From positions 40,569,512 through 40,633,511 of the forward strand of contig OZ020306.1 in the NCBI GenBank assembly GCA_963971305.1: a DNA stretch of 64,000 nucleotides. The letters are read 5' to 3'. Below the pieces are notes generated by a model. The model ran no database searches. It was not told where the DNA came from and worked only from the letters and a program-made list of their open reading frames with translations. Position numbers and translations under genes: made by a program. This document shows, piece by piece, positions 33,000 through 44,164 of this stretch (position 1 is its first letter; every line of letters begins with the position of its first letter). This DNA is from Arcuatula senhousia. Taxonomy: Eukaryota; Mollusca; Bivalvia; Mytilida; Mytilidae.

Positions 33000-33322
33000 T
33001 GAAGCAGTCGCACATAACAGCAAATCTTCTTGCCCGTTAATAAAGGTAATAACAAAACTACCGAACTTGAATGATCAATCTCATAGTCCAGAGAAAATGA
33101 CAAAAACGAATCAGTCATACCGGAGAATTGGTGGATCGCAATGGTCCTGACTTGGTACAGGCATTTCAAACGAAATAGTGGGTTAAACCAGGTTTTATGG
33201 CGCCAAACCTCCCTCTTCCATTGCGATCTTAGGATCCGGTAATGACCATAGATCACAACATAGTTGTGAGACACAATAGGGATATTGAGGTGATCATCTC
33301 AGTACAGCAGACCAGTCAAACA
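33000..33322 (-). repeat. 3' UTR of the intact-frame PLE
   Basis: In reverse from the stop codon: GTACTGAGATGATCACCTCA, TGTCTCACAACTATGTTGTG, ACCGGATCCTAAGATCGCAA, ATGCCTGTACCAAGTCAGGA, GATTGATCATTCAAGTTCGG. It is the reference for the many 3'-end-only copies in this window. Confidence 0.7.
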
Positions 33323-34897
33323 CTAATTAAAACAATTATCTATCATATCTTTTAACTCAATTTTGAACTTTTCTACCAGTGGCTGATAACGAAGAAAGAA
33401 TTTTTTCAGTGATCGTATGAGACGTATTTTCTTATAGCCCTGCTCCAAAAGTCGGTCACGAAGAAATCGGTGTCTGATCAAAAAATCTGTGAAATGTGTG
33501 CAAGCTCTGGCATATCGAATAAGTTGTGAAATATAAACACCGTATGCAGGAGAAGTAGGTATATTGCTCTGTAGATTAGGAAAATTAATAATTTTAAAAT
33601 TAAAATCGTCTCGTTTATCGTAAATTTTTGTACTGAGATGACCACCTGGGTCAAATTCGAGGTGCAAATCCAAGAAAGACGTGAAGCAATTTGATTCGGT
33701 GGTCTCTTTAATGTCCAACTCCGGAGGATATATTGAAGGAATCCATCTACCAAATGAAGTGTTATTGATAGAAAGGACATCATCAATATATCTGAATGTA
33801 AGATTAAATGACCTTGCCTCTTTCATCTTCTTGTTCTTTACGAGTCCCTGAAGAAATTCAGTCTCGTAAGAGTATAAAAACAAATCGGCGAGGAGAGGAG
33901 CACAGTTTGTGCCCTTTGGAATGCCGATTTGTTGTTGAAAAATCTCTCCTCCGAAGGTGACAAATATGTTGTCAATGAGGAAATCAAGCATACTGCAAAC
34001 TTGTTCAAGTGTGTAACAAATTTTATCTTTGAAAGATGTTTTGGAAAAGTAGGTAGAATTATAACCCAAAACAACAAAATTCCTAGAGTTTGAAAAGGCT
34101 TTTTCGAGAAGTTTTTTCAGGCGACACTTTAGTTTTTCGTGTGGCAAGGTAGTGTATAAAGTTGAAAAATCGAACGTTTTCAAAGAGTGGACCTCAGAAA
34201 ATGATCTAGATTTAAAATGATCTAACAAATCTTTTGAGTTCTTCAAAATCCACATATGGTTAATTCCACTACGATTATAAATAGTGTCGCAGTATGCTTG
34301 TTGACCTTCTTTGACAGCAGACAAGATTTTAGTTAAATGAACGGACAGCTCTGTAGTTGAACATGATGAAGATCCAGCTATATACCTTTCTTTGTACGGA
34401 TTTTTGTGAAGTTTAGGTATCCAGTACAAATATGGTAACTCTTTATGTTCCTCTTTCATTGGAATATTGAAAGAGGACATAAAAGAGCTATGGTTGGCTA
34501 TGATTTCATCTTTGTTAAATGTAGTCCGTGTGTATGTAGCACTAGCGGAAGTATTACCATCAATGCCTAGTTCTTTTATTAGACAATTGTAATAGTGTGC
34601 TTTACATACAAAAACTATATTATTGGAAGCCTTGTCTGCTGGCGTGACAACATACCTATCATGTAAGGAAGAGAGACAATTGAGAGCTTCACGATCTCTA
34701 AATACAGAAGAAGGCCGGGGGATCACACATTTGCGAAGTTTGTCTATTCGGCTCCGTACAAGAGATCGGATAGTCCTTACCCAGTCCGACAGTGATTCAA
34801 GCTCTGGTTCTTGGTCCTTTTCCCTCTTTATCCAGGCTCTAGCATAATTAAAGTCTAAAATACTGCCAAAGTCTGGAAGGGTCCCGTCGGCAAACAT
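33323..34897 (-). CDS. Penelope-like element reverse transcriptase, 524 open codons
   Basis: A retroelement protein that would copy element RNA into DNA. Visible motifs, in order: YVVTPADKASNNIVFVCK (82-99); the fingers motif LPYLYWIPKLHK (154-165); motif A TFDFSTLYTTLP with Asp243; motif B GIPKGTNCAPLLADLF (325-340); catalytic YIDD (370-373); FLDLHLEFDPGGHLSTKIYD; and the C-terminal block SPAYGVYISQLIRYARAC. The frame has no stop or frameshift. Just before the first Met lies an in-frame TAG inside CACTTAG, which looks like a splice acceptor. PLEs often keep introns, so an upstream exon is likely. No GIY-YIG nuclease follows: the frame stops at NCFN and runs into the 3' UTR. The family assignment is from motif order; a nearby clade of RT elements cannot be excluded. 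This is the youngest-looking PLE copy here. Confidence 0.8.
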   Translation of the reverse strand: MFADGTLPDFGSILDFNYARAWIKREKDQEPELESLSDWVRTIRSLVRSRIDKLRKCVIPRPSSVFRDREALNCLSSLHDRYVVTPADKASNNIVFVCKAHYYNCLIKELGIDGNTSASATYTRTTFNKDEIIANHSSFMSSFNIPMKEEHKELPYLYWIPKLHKNPYKERYIAGSSSCSTTELSVHLTKILSAVKEGQQAYCDTIYNRSGINHMWILKNSKDLLDHFKSRSFSEVHSLKTFDFSTLYTTLPHEKLKCRLKKLLEKAFSNSRNFVVLGYNSTYFSKTSFKDKICYTLEQVCSMLDFLIDNIFVTFGGEIFQQQIGIPKGTNCAPLLADLFLYSYETEFLQGLVKNKKMKEARSFNLTFRYIDDVLSINNTSFGRWIPSIYPPELDIKETTESNCFTSFLDLHLEFDPGGHLSTKIYDKRDDFNFKIINFPNLQSNIPTSPAYGVYISQLIRYARACTHFTDFLIRHRFLRDRLLEQGYKKIRLIRSLKKFFLRYQPLVEKFKIELKDMIDNCFN

Positions 34898-34934
34898 CTA
34901 AGTGTTTTCAGAGCAGTATTAGTAAAAAGTTGTT

Positions 34935-35275
34935 TTTCAGTTATTGTTCACTAAGTCCAATTTGAAAATCCGTGATTTTCTATGAACATTTTTTTTCAAA
35001 CAAATTTTATGGATTTGCATGAAATATGTTTTAATATACTAATCATGACATGCTACACTGAACCTACCCTGCAACTTTATCAGAAGGATATTGTAAATAG
35101 TTTTGGCGCTAAAGTGTTCACAAAGCCCGTTTCAAAATCTATCAAAATTATATAAGTTTTTCCAACTGTACAGAACTGTATTGTAAGAAGTTTTTAGTTT
35201 AAGGTATATTTTTCACAAGAGTTGTAGACGGGCAATAGGACGGACGGACAACTTGAAAACTTTAGGGCGACTCTC
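34935..35275 (+). repeat. Pearl/Helentron-like element, ACGG tail
   Basis: Two diverged core units (TTGTTCACTAAGTCCAATTT and GTGTTCACAAAGCCCGTTTC) include AATCATGACATGCTAC. They are followed by GGACGGACGGACAACTTG and AAAACTTTAGGGCGACTC. The core is the same as in the array at 49890-50640. Confidence 0.65.
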
Positions 35276-35279
35276 TACC

Positions 35280-36350
35280 ACTTGCAGATTCTTAGCTATG
35301 GACATTTGCCAAAAACTGTAACCAGAGTTATACATGCTGAAAATGTAAGTCAATATGAATTTATGTTAATGCAGATGCATAATATTGTTATTCACGACAA
35401 ATGGAACAAACAGGTGACCTACATAACACACATTAGTAACACTTTGGATACATGTACGATTGACGACTTATCCAAATAAACAGAAAACGCAAAATTATTT
35501 ATTTTCTATCCAATCTTAAATCATGATTAGCCAATTCACTTGCAGATGAAGACATTTGAACCATCTAAAAAACTTTAACTTGAGTCATTTATGTAGCAAT
35601 GTATTAAGTCATGCTGACAACCATTATAGATGTACATACCCCTGACCTTTAAGATACACGATATGGTTCTGCAGCTTTTGACATAACTAAAACCATTACG
35701 TACATGAAGCTTCATACGAACGAACACACCAATAGCCATCTTACAATTACAAGAAAGGAGAAGGTTGTTGCATCCACCTGGCGGCACCAGAACTGATATT
35801 GATTCTTTTTTATTTAATATTAATAAATTTAACTCGGACTGTCGTTTGCAGTTAAGACACGACGTTCATACGACAGTCGCTAACAAAGTATATACACGCA
35901 CAATTTGTCTGATACATTATAAATCATGCATGTATTCGTCCGTAACGTAGATTATTTGCATGTACCCCTTTTTCTTGGACAGCGACATGCTTTGCAGTCC
36001 ATGGCTTCTTGAATAAATTGATGAACAACCTATTCAATTTAAAAAATCATTAAAAGAGCACAAAACTTTTAAAAAACATAAAAAAGTGGTTTTTGCTACA
36101 CGTTGCTCGTATTGAGAGTGTGCTATAGTACGAGGGTAGGCTATTGGTTTGTTAATGTTCTCGAAAACTAGATGGCCGATTTCAATGTTTCAAACATAAA
36201 TATTTAGCTAGTTCATTTTTCTTTATACTGTACGCTTCAGTTTTTCTATTATTATTTGTAAACAAATAAAATGTCTTACCTTTTCTGACTATATCCATCC
36301 CAAATTGTGTATTTTACCTGTGTTTTAATCCGTTTCAACGATTTTACGTC
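35280..36350. other. No gene seen
   Basis: Short frames at 35282-35479 and 35575-35950 have no domain or splice context. Nothing else is recognised. Confidence 0.4.
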
Positions 36351-36354
36351 TATG

Positions 36355-36545
36355 TCCCGTCCGTCAACATTATTTCTCGTCTTAATGGTTCTGCCGTGTG
36401 TTGAGTGACAGTCATCACTCTTGTCCCCAATTAAAATTGCGTCCCCGTTTCCTCCATTTCATCATCATTCATGTCAATTTTATCACCTTTTCATGTTCAT
36501 TTTTTTCTGATATAGGCCCACAAAAAATAGATCCGATTTGGCAAC
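36355..36545 (+). mobile_element. SINE S2 tail fragment
   Basis: GTCCCCGTTTCCTCCATTTC, ATCATCATTCATGTCAATTT and TTTTTCTGATATAGGCCC match the tail at 43310-43400. Confidence 0.6.
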
Positions 36546-36549
36546 ACCT

Positions 36550-38300
36550 TTAATGAAATCCCGCTTTGCCGTACATATACATTATTATTTTTTAACTCAC
36601 CCGAGAAAATGATCGTATATACGATAATATCTACTTAAATCAAAGCTTTGCAATGAAAGTTATGCATATGCATGCCGTTTATTCAAAAGAAATATGCGAA
36701 ATCCATTGTACATTAAACCCACACATGGACTACATTAAGTATCGAATGCACATTTAAACTACATATAAACATCGAAATTTTACAGTGTGAACGCATTGCC
36801 GTTTAAAGACATAGAACCTATCATTTTGTCAATTTGTAAAAAATAATGAAATTCACACTATTTGAAGAATACATTGTAAAACCTTTGAAGAAAATGTTAA
36901 ATTTTCAAAAAATCTACCAGAAAGTATTCTTTTCGAAGGAAAACTGAAGAAAAAAACGCAATGTCAAAAAAGAGGACAAACTAATTATAGATAGTAAACA
37001 CTTGCAGGTAGCGATAAACTGAGAAACAAAAAGTTACCAAACGAAACGGAGCGGAACAAAAACGATGTCAGTAAAGTAGGAAACGTAAACAGTAAAATGA
37101 GCAACCGAAATATATAAAGAAAGAAAACGAAATCGAGCGAAACTGGTAAAAATAGAAAACTGAATCGAATTTAGCCGACACCAGTCGTTTTTCTTTATTT
37201 ACCGATTTCGCTTTCTCTTCCCCTCGTTTGGTTACATTTTGTTTCTCAGTTTAACAGTACCCTGTTTACCAAAAGTAAATATTTGTCCTGGACAATACTT
37301 AATCAACGCGAATAATTGAAATAAGATTATTTTTTTAGAAAACTGCAAAACATGTTTTTATGTTGGTTAAGGTAAGTTTTAGATGGTATAGTTTTAATAC
37401 ATGTACTTTTTATTCAATGTAAAAAATTGAGATTTTGATAGATTCTATGTCTTTAATGCTAGTGCGGACGACATTTAAACTACTATGAGTTTTGCTCAGT
37501 GTGAACACGGCTTAAGTGAGTTTGTGTGTGTGGAGAAATGGAGGGGGCGTACGTCTTTATACAACATAATGAACCAACCAGTACACAGTCATTATTTATG
37601 AAATTGGGTTAAAGGACCGTCGATGGCTTGTTAATATATTGTTTTGAATTGGTGTATGTTTGTATTTTTAAAAACGTTTGGAGAATGTTACCTACATGCA
37701 TAACTTTTTTGAGGAGTAAATATGATTTTCTTCTTTTTTTCTAAGTGAGTCCTTACAATGTACATGTTTAATTTCAAATGATTCTGTTTAGATAAACAAC
37801 TTTGAAAAGCTGTAACGAAACGTATAATATTATTCTTAATCTACAGTTTTCAGCGCAAATAAAAAAGGAATAATAATATGAAATGTATGAGTGTTCAAAA
37901 TCCAAGCGGCCCACGATCACTTAAGTGACACCCCCATGAGTTTCCCCATTTTTCTAAATATTATCCGAGAAAAAAAATGTTTATCGACATTAATTTTTGC
38001 ATCAATTTTATATGAATAATCATGACCTTCCTAAAATCGGTGAGAATTAGAATCAATCGTATAAAACCGGTTATTTGGTTATGATGTATATGCATATTTC
38101 AAGGAGTTACCTTCAACGATGAAAGACACCACATAAACATGTTCAAAATCATGTCAGACCAGAATTTTAAGTTGGAGTGATAAAATCAGCTAAACGTACA
38201 CCTGTATCGAAACAAGGAATATAAAAACATTTTATTACTAAACATACCGGATCAAGTGTTTCACAAATATGGTCATAACATTATTTTTATTTCATTGTTG
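36550..38300. other. Long AT-rich stretch, no gene seen
   Basis: 37040-37250 is rich in GAAACGGAGC- and AAACGAAAT-like words and loosely self-inverted (AACCGAAATATATAAAGAAA against TTTCTTTATTTACCGATTTC near 37190), so it may be an eroded inverted-repeat element. No coding sequence is supported. Confidence 0.4.
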
Positions 38301-38312
38301 CTTTTCTGCTTC

Positions 38313-39240
38313 GAACAATACAATGCAATACAATACAATATTTATTTGTTTAAACACATTTACAATAAATGGTTATAACACAAGTTTATAACAAACGAAA
38401 AGTTAAATCAATGTACAATACTGTTAATAATAACAAATTTACAAATAGTAGATTGAAACTTATTGTTTCAGGTTTCTGGAGTGCCGGTGACATTTGGAAC
38501 AACTTGACATTTATTAATATATTCAATTAGAGATTTAAGTAAAATCAGAGATTTACTATTAAAAACCAAAAACAAGTTGTTTTTAGTTATAGATGTGATG
38601 TTTTTATTCAGTTGGTTTTTAATTTTGAGTAGAAATTCTTGTCTAAAGTTTATAAAGGATGGACAATTTATAAAAAAGTGCTCCTCATTCTGAATTTCAG
38701 AATTTGTACATTTAAGGCAAATTCTGTTATTTTTTGGAATATTTTTGTACCGCCCTCTTTCGATTGCGAGAGAGTGGGCACTGATCCTATATTTACATAA
38801 TGTGGACCTATCTGCTTTATATTTGCAGATATCTACGTATGGGGTCTGAAATTTAACTTGTGCATATAGTTGTAAAATTCAAGCTTTTTATTTTCTCTAA
38901 GAATTGATTGTTGCTTTTGGATAGCTTGATCCTGAATTCTTTGCTTTATACATGTCAAGTTATGTTTAATATTTTGTGGATTAAATGTTAAAAAATGAAA
39001 CCTAGTTCTCTAATTATTTTTGACACATAAGAGATCCATTTATTATTTTGAGGAATATATTTATAAACTTTTTTGACAAGTGTGTCAGAAGAGCTTGATA
39101 TATGTTCCCAGAATTTGATCATTAATGTTAAAATTTTTACTTTGAGAGGGTACATGTATATGCTTATCCGAACAAGTAAATTATTTAGCCTGAAATCAGT
39201 TTTACATGATTTTAACAGAATCATGTGGTAAAATCCATTT
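38313..39240 (-). pseudogene. LINE ORF2 C-terminus and 3' tail, reverse strand
   Basis: In reverse, the frames read KKVYKYIPQNNKWISYVSKI, then (broken) IPKNNRICLKCTNSEIQNEE-HFFINC, with the C-x2-C...H-x4-C zinc knuckle found at the C-terminus of non-LTR retrotransposon ORF2. The stop follows TGTPET. The 3' end runs into (TATTG)n, a microsatellite tail typical of several LINE clades. Several frameshifts. Related to but distinct from the LINE at 53143. Confidence 0.7.
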
Positions 39241-39249
39241 ATAGATATT

Positions 39250-39775
39250 TATGATATTTAAACTATTATATTAGACACGTTATTTATGATATGTAAACTA
39301 TATTTGACACGATCATGACGTTACTTTGCTTTTAATGATCAGTTGTCCTTGAACCAGAAAAATGGTTTATCATATTTAAATCAACTATTGATTTTTACAA
39401 GGTTTTAAATTAGTTTGGCCTGGATTTTACCCAATTATGTTGTATTTGAGAGATTAGTACTGTGTCTTCATGAAATGCCGAACATGATAGTTTGAAAATG
39501 CACAGTGGAAACCTGCCGAACTCAAATAAATTTGGCCAAATACATACAAAGAAATATATAAAAAGCAAGTTTGGAAGAACATTTTTTAATAATTTGGATA
39601 AAATATTACATAACATTTATTTCAATAATGAGATTTTCATCTAATATGTTGCTTATAAAAGTTTTTTTTAATGTGATAGGAAGTAAAATGACATGATAAT
39701 CTGCTTAACTTGAATTTTGTTAAGACTAGAGTGAATTTGAATAACTTTTATTTTTATCTTGAATATTGAAAGTAA
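39250..39775. other. No gene seen
   Basis: Contains ATGCACAGTGGAAACCTGCC, possibly a DNA-transposon end. No frame or TIR pair is supported. Confidence 0.35.
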
Positions 39776-39779
39776 CTCA

Positions 39780-40045
39780 AAGGTTCCAATGGGGCATTCG
39801 AAAGTCAAATGTCTGAAATGGCAAAGAACACAAAGAATAAAACAACACAAAAACAAACAAAAAGAACAAAACGACAATCAGCATCACGAACGAAAGTGAA
39901 CCTGGGTGTTGCCGAATGGCTAGCAGTTCTTGCTTGTTGCAACACAATTCGTCGCGCTGCCAACGGTCAATTCCGCTTGTCAAATCCGGCAAAGGACAAA
40001 ACAAAACACTTTGTCAAACCAACATTTTTACTCATCTGAGAGATA
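39780..40045 (-). repeat. PLE family H 3' end
   Basis: In reverse it gives TCTCAGATGAGTAAAAATGT, GCCGGATTTGACAAGCGG and GCAAGAACTGCTAGCCATTC. The order matches 28580-28960. Confidence 0.6.
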
Positions 40046-40049
40046 AAAA

Positions 40050-40650
40050 TCCAATATAATATTCTACAAACGCATGCTGTCTCCCGAGTCCATACAACAC
40101 TTGAAATGAAACAAACCCGTGTTGACCAATTGTTGTTTAAGAAGTAACACTATATCAAGGAACTCATGATAGGTCCCACAACGTATCAGTACTAAGTAAG
40201 GGTTGATCATTGGCATAGAAAATGCTAACAGGGCTTGAATATAGGCGGAACTGGTGTATAATGAGGGTAACAAGCGCGGATTACATTGTTGTTGTAAAGT
40301 AACTCACTGGACATAATCGCATAAAGTTGAAAAGGATGTATTTCAATTGAACTCAGTCGTTACCAAGGCAAAATATTTGTTTAAAGGGAGAAACATCGTG
40401 TAATTAGGGTATTTATTAAAATCGTTATCAAAATCATGCTTTGGTGTTGGATTTCTATATTGGTAGGGTAGCTCCCATAGTTCAAACATCGAAGTATTAA
40501 AATTGAAGATATTTTGCAAATCAAAGGAAACCTATCGTTCAGTGAGTTTCAAATTGAACTTTTTCCTTCGATATCAGCCACAGGTTCCAACATTTAAAAA
40601 AAATCATATAGAATGATTCATGGTTGTTTCAATTAGTTTTTTTTTGTTTT
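40050..40650. other. No gene seen
   Basis: Unrecognised sequence with no open frame longer than about 70 codons and no clear repeat. Confidence 0.4.
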
Positions 40651-40654
40651 TTGT

Positions 40655-40990
40655 ACTGAGAGGATCACCATGTTATCACGAACGTGTCTCATAACCATGT
40701 TGTATTTTGTTTAACCGGACTCTTAGATCGCAATATATAATGAGTGCCATAAAACCGGGTTTCGTCTACCATTTGTTTTAAATATTTGTTTTATGTCAGT
40801 ATCATTGCAATCTGCAGTGTCTCCGGTATGTCGTTGCTTTGCTTTTTCTTTTCTTCTTGGATATATGTGATTGATCATCCCAGCTCGGTAATTTGTTGCT
40901 ACCTTCATTTCATACATTTGGACCCCTCTCGGAAAGGTTTGGTCATCGGGTGGGAGGGGTGTAATAATAGTGTTAATGGAAGTTAGTCAT
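40655..40990 (+). repeat. PLE 3' end, diverged copy
   Basis: GTACTGAGAGGATCACC, GTGTCTCATAACCATGTTGT, AGATCGCAATATATAATGAG and GTGATTGATCATCCCAGCTC appear in the usual order. Confidence 0.65.
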
Positions 40991-41029
40991 GTTGAATATC
41001 ATTGGATAGTTCTTTGTGAGAATCTTTTT

Positions 41030-41300
41030 TTGTCTTTTTTTATATTTTTATACTTTATACTTTTTATACTTGTTGAGCAATGCATTAATAATCAATAAAT
41101 GTTTGCAGTGTTGAGTGGGGTTTAAAATCTTGTTTTTTCACATCAGTCGACAGTAGCTTCTAAACTACCTGTCAGTAAAAGTGAGTGTCCTGTTTTGTTG
41201 TTGTTGTCATTTTTGAATTGAACTTTTATTGATTTGACTTTTATTCCGTGTTATTAGGTTTTATTCCGTGTTATTGGTTGCTTTATTAAGGACTATCAAT
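41030..41300 (+). repeat. PLE family A 3' UTR copy
   Basis: CACATCAGTCGACAGTAGCT, AAACTACCTGTCAGTAAAAG and GAATTGAACTTTTATTGATT correspond to 12480-12640. Confidence 0.55.
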
Positions 41301-41304
41301 AGAG

Positions 41305-41595
41305 GTTAGTAGCAAAGAGACACCAGTTCGAGTGTCAAAAATCCAAAAGGGCAATGACAAACCAGTAAACACAAACGAGAACAGCACGAAGAAACAAAAC
41401 ACATAGAAAAAAAAGGAAAAAAAACAACACCTGAACAGGAATCAACAACGCGAAATCAATTTGTAACGAGAATAACCTCCGGAGGAGTTAAGCAGTTCCT
41501 GCTTTTTATAACAGCTCCACCGTGCTACCCATTGTCAATTCAGCCTGTGAAATCCAACAAAGGACGTCAGAACAAACCCTATGACAAGTGGTTTA
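41305..41595 (-). repeat. PLE family H 3' end
   Basis: Reverse-strand copy with CCAGTAAACACAAACGAGAA, GTTAAGCAGTTCCTGC and GGACGTCAGAACAAACCC, collinear with the reverse complement of 28640-28850. Confidence 0.6.
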
Positions 41596-41599
41596 ATTT

Positions 41600-42135
41600 T
41601 GGCTAATGTTAACGGGTCCTGCGAAAATAACTATCTTACGCAGATCATATACAAACACATTCAGAAACCGCGAAAATATTTCACATACCTTATGATATAA
41701 AAACCGCCAAAGTTTATCCCCTCGAAAAAACCTGCTATACGGTATCTGTCTATGAGCGCTTGATGTCTTCCATGAAATTTCTTGATTAAAGACAGCAACA
41801 ATGGAGCAACGTTAACTTAATTTAGCAATTTTTTTATCAGACGCTGGTTAAAAAAATATACATTCCCTGTATTGGATTTCTAAATTACATAAAAAATCAT
41901 TCAAACAGCTGTTCATTTCTGGGGTCATCCGAATGTACCACTCAACCTCTTTTAGTGCTGTTGATTTTAATACTAACGGCAATAAAATCTTGTCTCCAGA
42001 AATATTTCAATTATTGGTATTCTAGAAACTGATGGAGATTATAATCTCTTTCTAACCACTTTCATCGTGTAACATCATCAAAACTTTAGGTTTCTCTACA
42101 CTTTATACGTCTATTCCACATGAACAACTGAATTT
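41600..42135. other. No intact gene; probably upstream part of a decayed PLE
   Basis: Lies directly 5' of the family H pseudogene. No motif is readable with confidence. Confidence 0.3.
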
Positions 42136-42139
42136 ATGA

Positions 42140-42945
42140 TCGGCACAACTGATCAAACGCGTTTTTTTTTCAAGGAATTGAAAACACAGGTACAACTATC
42201 TTGTAGTCGATTACACTAAGACTTATTTTGTCATCAATGAGTCTAAGAAAAAGAACAAATCTACAGAAGACCAAATAATCGACATGATCAATTTTCTTAT
42301 CGACGACATATTTGTTCAGTTTGATGGACTTTTTTTCAGCGAACAATAGGCATTCGAATGGACACTTATTGTGCATCTTTGATTGCTGACTTGTTTCTTC
42401 ATTCATACGAAGCGGACTTCTTACAATCTGTTGTAGAAAAAAAAAGATCGTAGACTGGCTCTCTCTATTAATCTAAATTTCCGTTAAATTGATGATGTCT
42501 TTTCACTGAACAATTCTTGATTTGGTAATTTGGTGACTTTCTGCATTTCATATTTACTCAGGAACTTGAGATTAAAGACACAACAGATTGTAGGAAGTCT
42601 ACTTCATATTAAGATTATCTCGAAATAGACTCACAAAGAAAACTGTCTACAAAGCTCTATTTCAAACGTGATGACTTCAACTTTCCAATTGTCAATTTTC
42701 CCTTCTTTTGTAGCAACATTCAATTCCGTTCGATCCAGCATATGGCGTGTTCGTATCACAATTGATTCGTTACTCCAGAGCTTGCGAGAATAACTTCGAT
42801 TTCTTTTTCAGAGCGTCACATTTGACACAAACAATGTTATCAAAGGTTATGTTGCTTATTCATTCAAGAAATTTTACGGTAGACATAGTGAATTCATAGA
42901 CATGTATGGGGTTTCAATCTCTCAGATGATTGCGTCCCGTGCGGG
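42140..42945 (+). pseudogene. Penelope-like RT pseudogene (family H)
   Basis: Spread over three frames are MINFLIDDIFVQF, QTIGIRMDTYCASLIADLFL, HSYEADFLQSVVEK, an RxIDDVFSLNN catalytic motif preceded by a stop, and FKKFYGRHSEFIDMYGVSIS. The key Gly-Ile-Pro-x-Gly-Thr of motif B is changed to GIRMDT and many stops are present, so it is dead. It ends at 42945, where an S2 SINE begins. Confidence 0.75.
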
Positions 42946-43430
42946 TTCCGGGTGGCGAATAGGCCCGCAGCAGCGCTTAGCTTGTCGGTAAAAGTCCACT
43001 AAAGAGCGCTCAGAAACCTGACCTTTGCCCACAAAGCGACTGGGATGTATGCCCCAGGTGGTTGAATGGGGCAGCCCTGACATCGAGAGATGCGGGGTCG
43101 TCAGGCTATAATGCGGAAAACCTTACCACAAACCACAGTGGTGCACCGTGTTGGAAAAAAAATGTCACGTTCCTCGAACGTTAAAGAACCCTGCTGCAAG
43201 TCTCGGTAAGAGTAGGATCCGTAGGATCCCCATGCAGGTGGCTAAATTTCCCGTCCCTATCCATCACTCCTATTTCCAGTGGCAGTCAAAACTCTCCTAC
43301 CCGATTGGCCTTGTGTCCCCATTTCCTCCACTTCATCATTATTTCATGTTCATTGTATCACCACTTTCATGTTCATTTCCCGGATATAGCCGAAATCGTG
43401 CTGCTTGGCACTGCATGAAATGTCCAATTT
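42946..43430 (+). mobile_element. SINE S2, longest plus-strand copy
   Basis: The head CGTGCGGGTTCCGGGTGGCG and GCAGCAGCGCTTAGCTTG is followed by the central block AACGTTAAAGAACCCTGCTG-CAAG-GTAAGAGTAGG, and a tail rich in CCATTTCCTCCACTTCATCA. The same order is seen in reverse at 57870-58246 and 60570-61072. The open frame 43148-43432 is SINE sequence. Confidence 0.75.
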
Positions 43431-43439
43431 AATCTGCCA

Positions 43440-44160
43440 ATAAACTGGTCTTAAACTAGGTCTAAATTCTAAATTTATGTTAGTAGGCTACAGTTTAACA
43501 TCATATTAAATTTCCAGTTTAGACCAAGTTTTATTTTAGTTTAGTCAAATGATTAAATTCCTGAGTTTTGTCATAGTTTAAGCCTTCCATAAACCTCGTT
43601 TAAATTTCTAGTTTGAGTCGAATATACGTTTGACTTAAATGTAATTATATCTTAAATTTACAATAAGTTGCATTATGTGTAAATTTCAAATAAATTTTTA
43701 ATTTAATGCAAATATTTCTTGGTTGCTACCAATTATAAATCCCAAATTTATACAGATAGTAGTAATTGTAAATTTTTAGTTTATTGCGTGTATAGTGCGT
43801 TTATTTTTCCATAAAATCTGAGATTTAATACAAGTTGCATAGCTTCAATTTTGAGTTTATTGGATATATAATGAGTGTTTTTGGCCTATATCCAAAATTT
43901 GACACCAGATATTTATGGTTTAACATTGAGTTTATTTTACGTATAATCTGGGTTTTTTTTTTAACTATATCCAAGATTTAAAGCCGATTTCGTAGCTTTT
44001 GGATATATAATAAGTGTTTTTATACCGAAATTTTTATTGCACGTATAAATAGTAGGCTTCTTACTATAATGCTACTATATCCAATACTTAAATCCTGATT
44101 TGGCATATATTTTCAGTCAAAAGCTTTTATATATTTATCTATTCATGTATTTATACAAAA
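43440..44160. repeat. Diverged AT-rich repeats
   Basis: Units of roughly 60-130 bases with CCA(A)AATTT-, GATTTAA- and TTGAGTTTATTGGATATATA-like words recur at 43440-43560 and 43840-44010. Too eroded for a period. Confidence 0.4.
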
Positions 44161-44164
44161 TACT

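Noticed and set aside
43148..43432. 94-codon frame
   Set aside because: It is SINE S2 sequence; the same bases occur in other orientations with stops.
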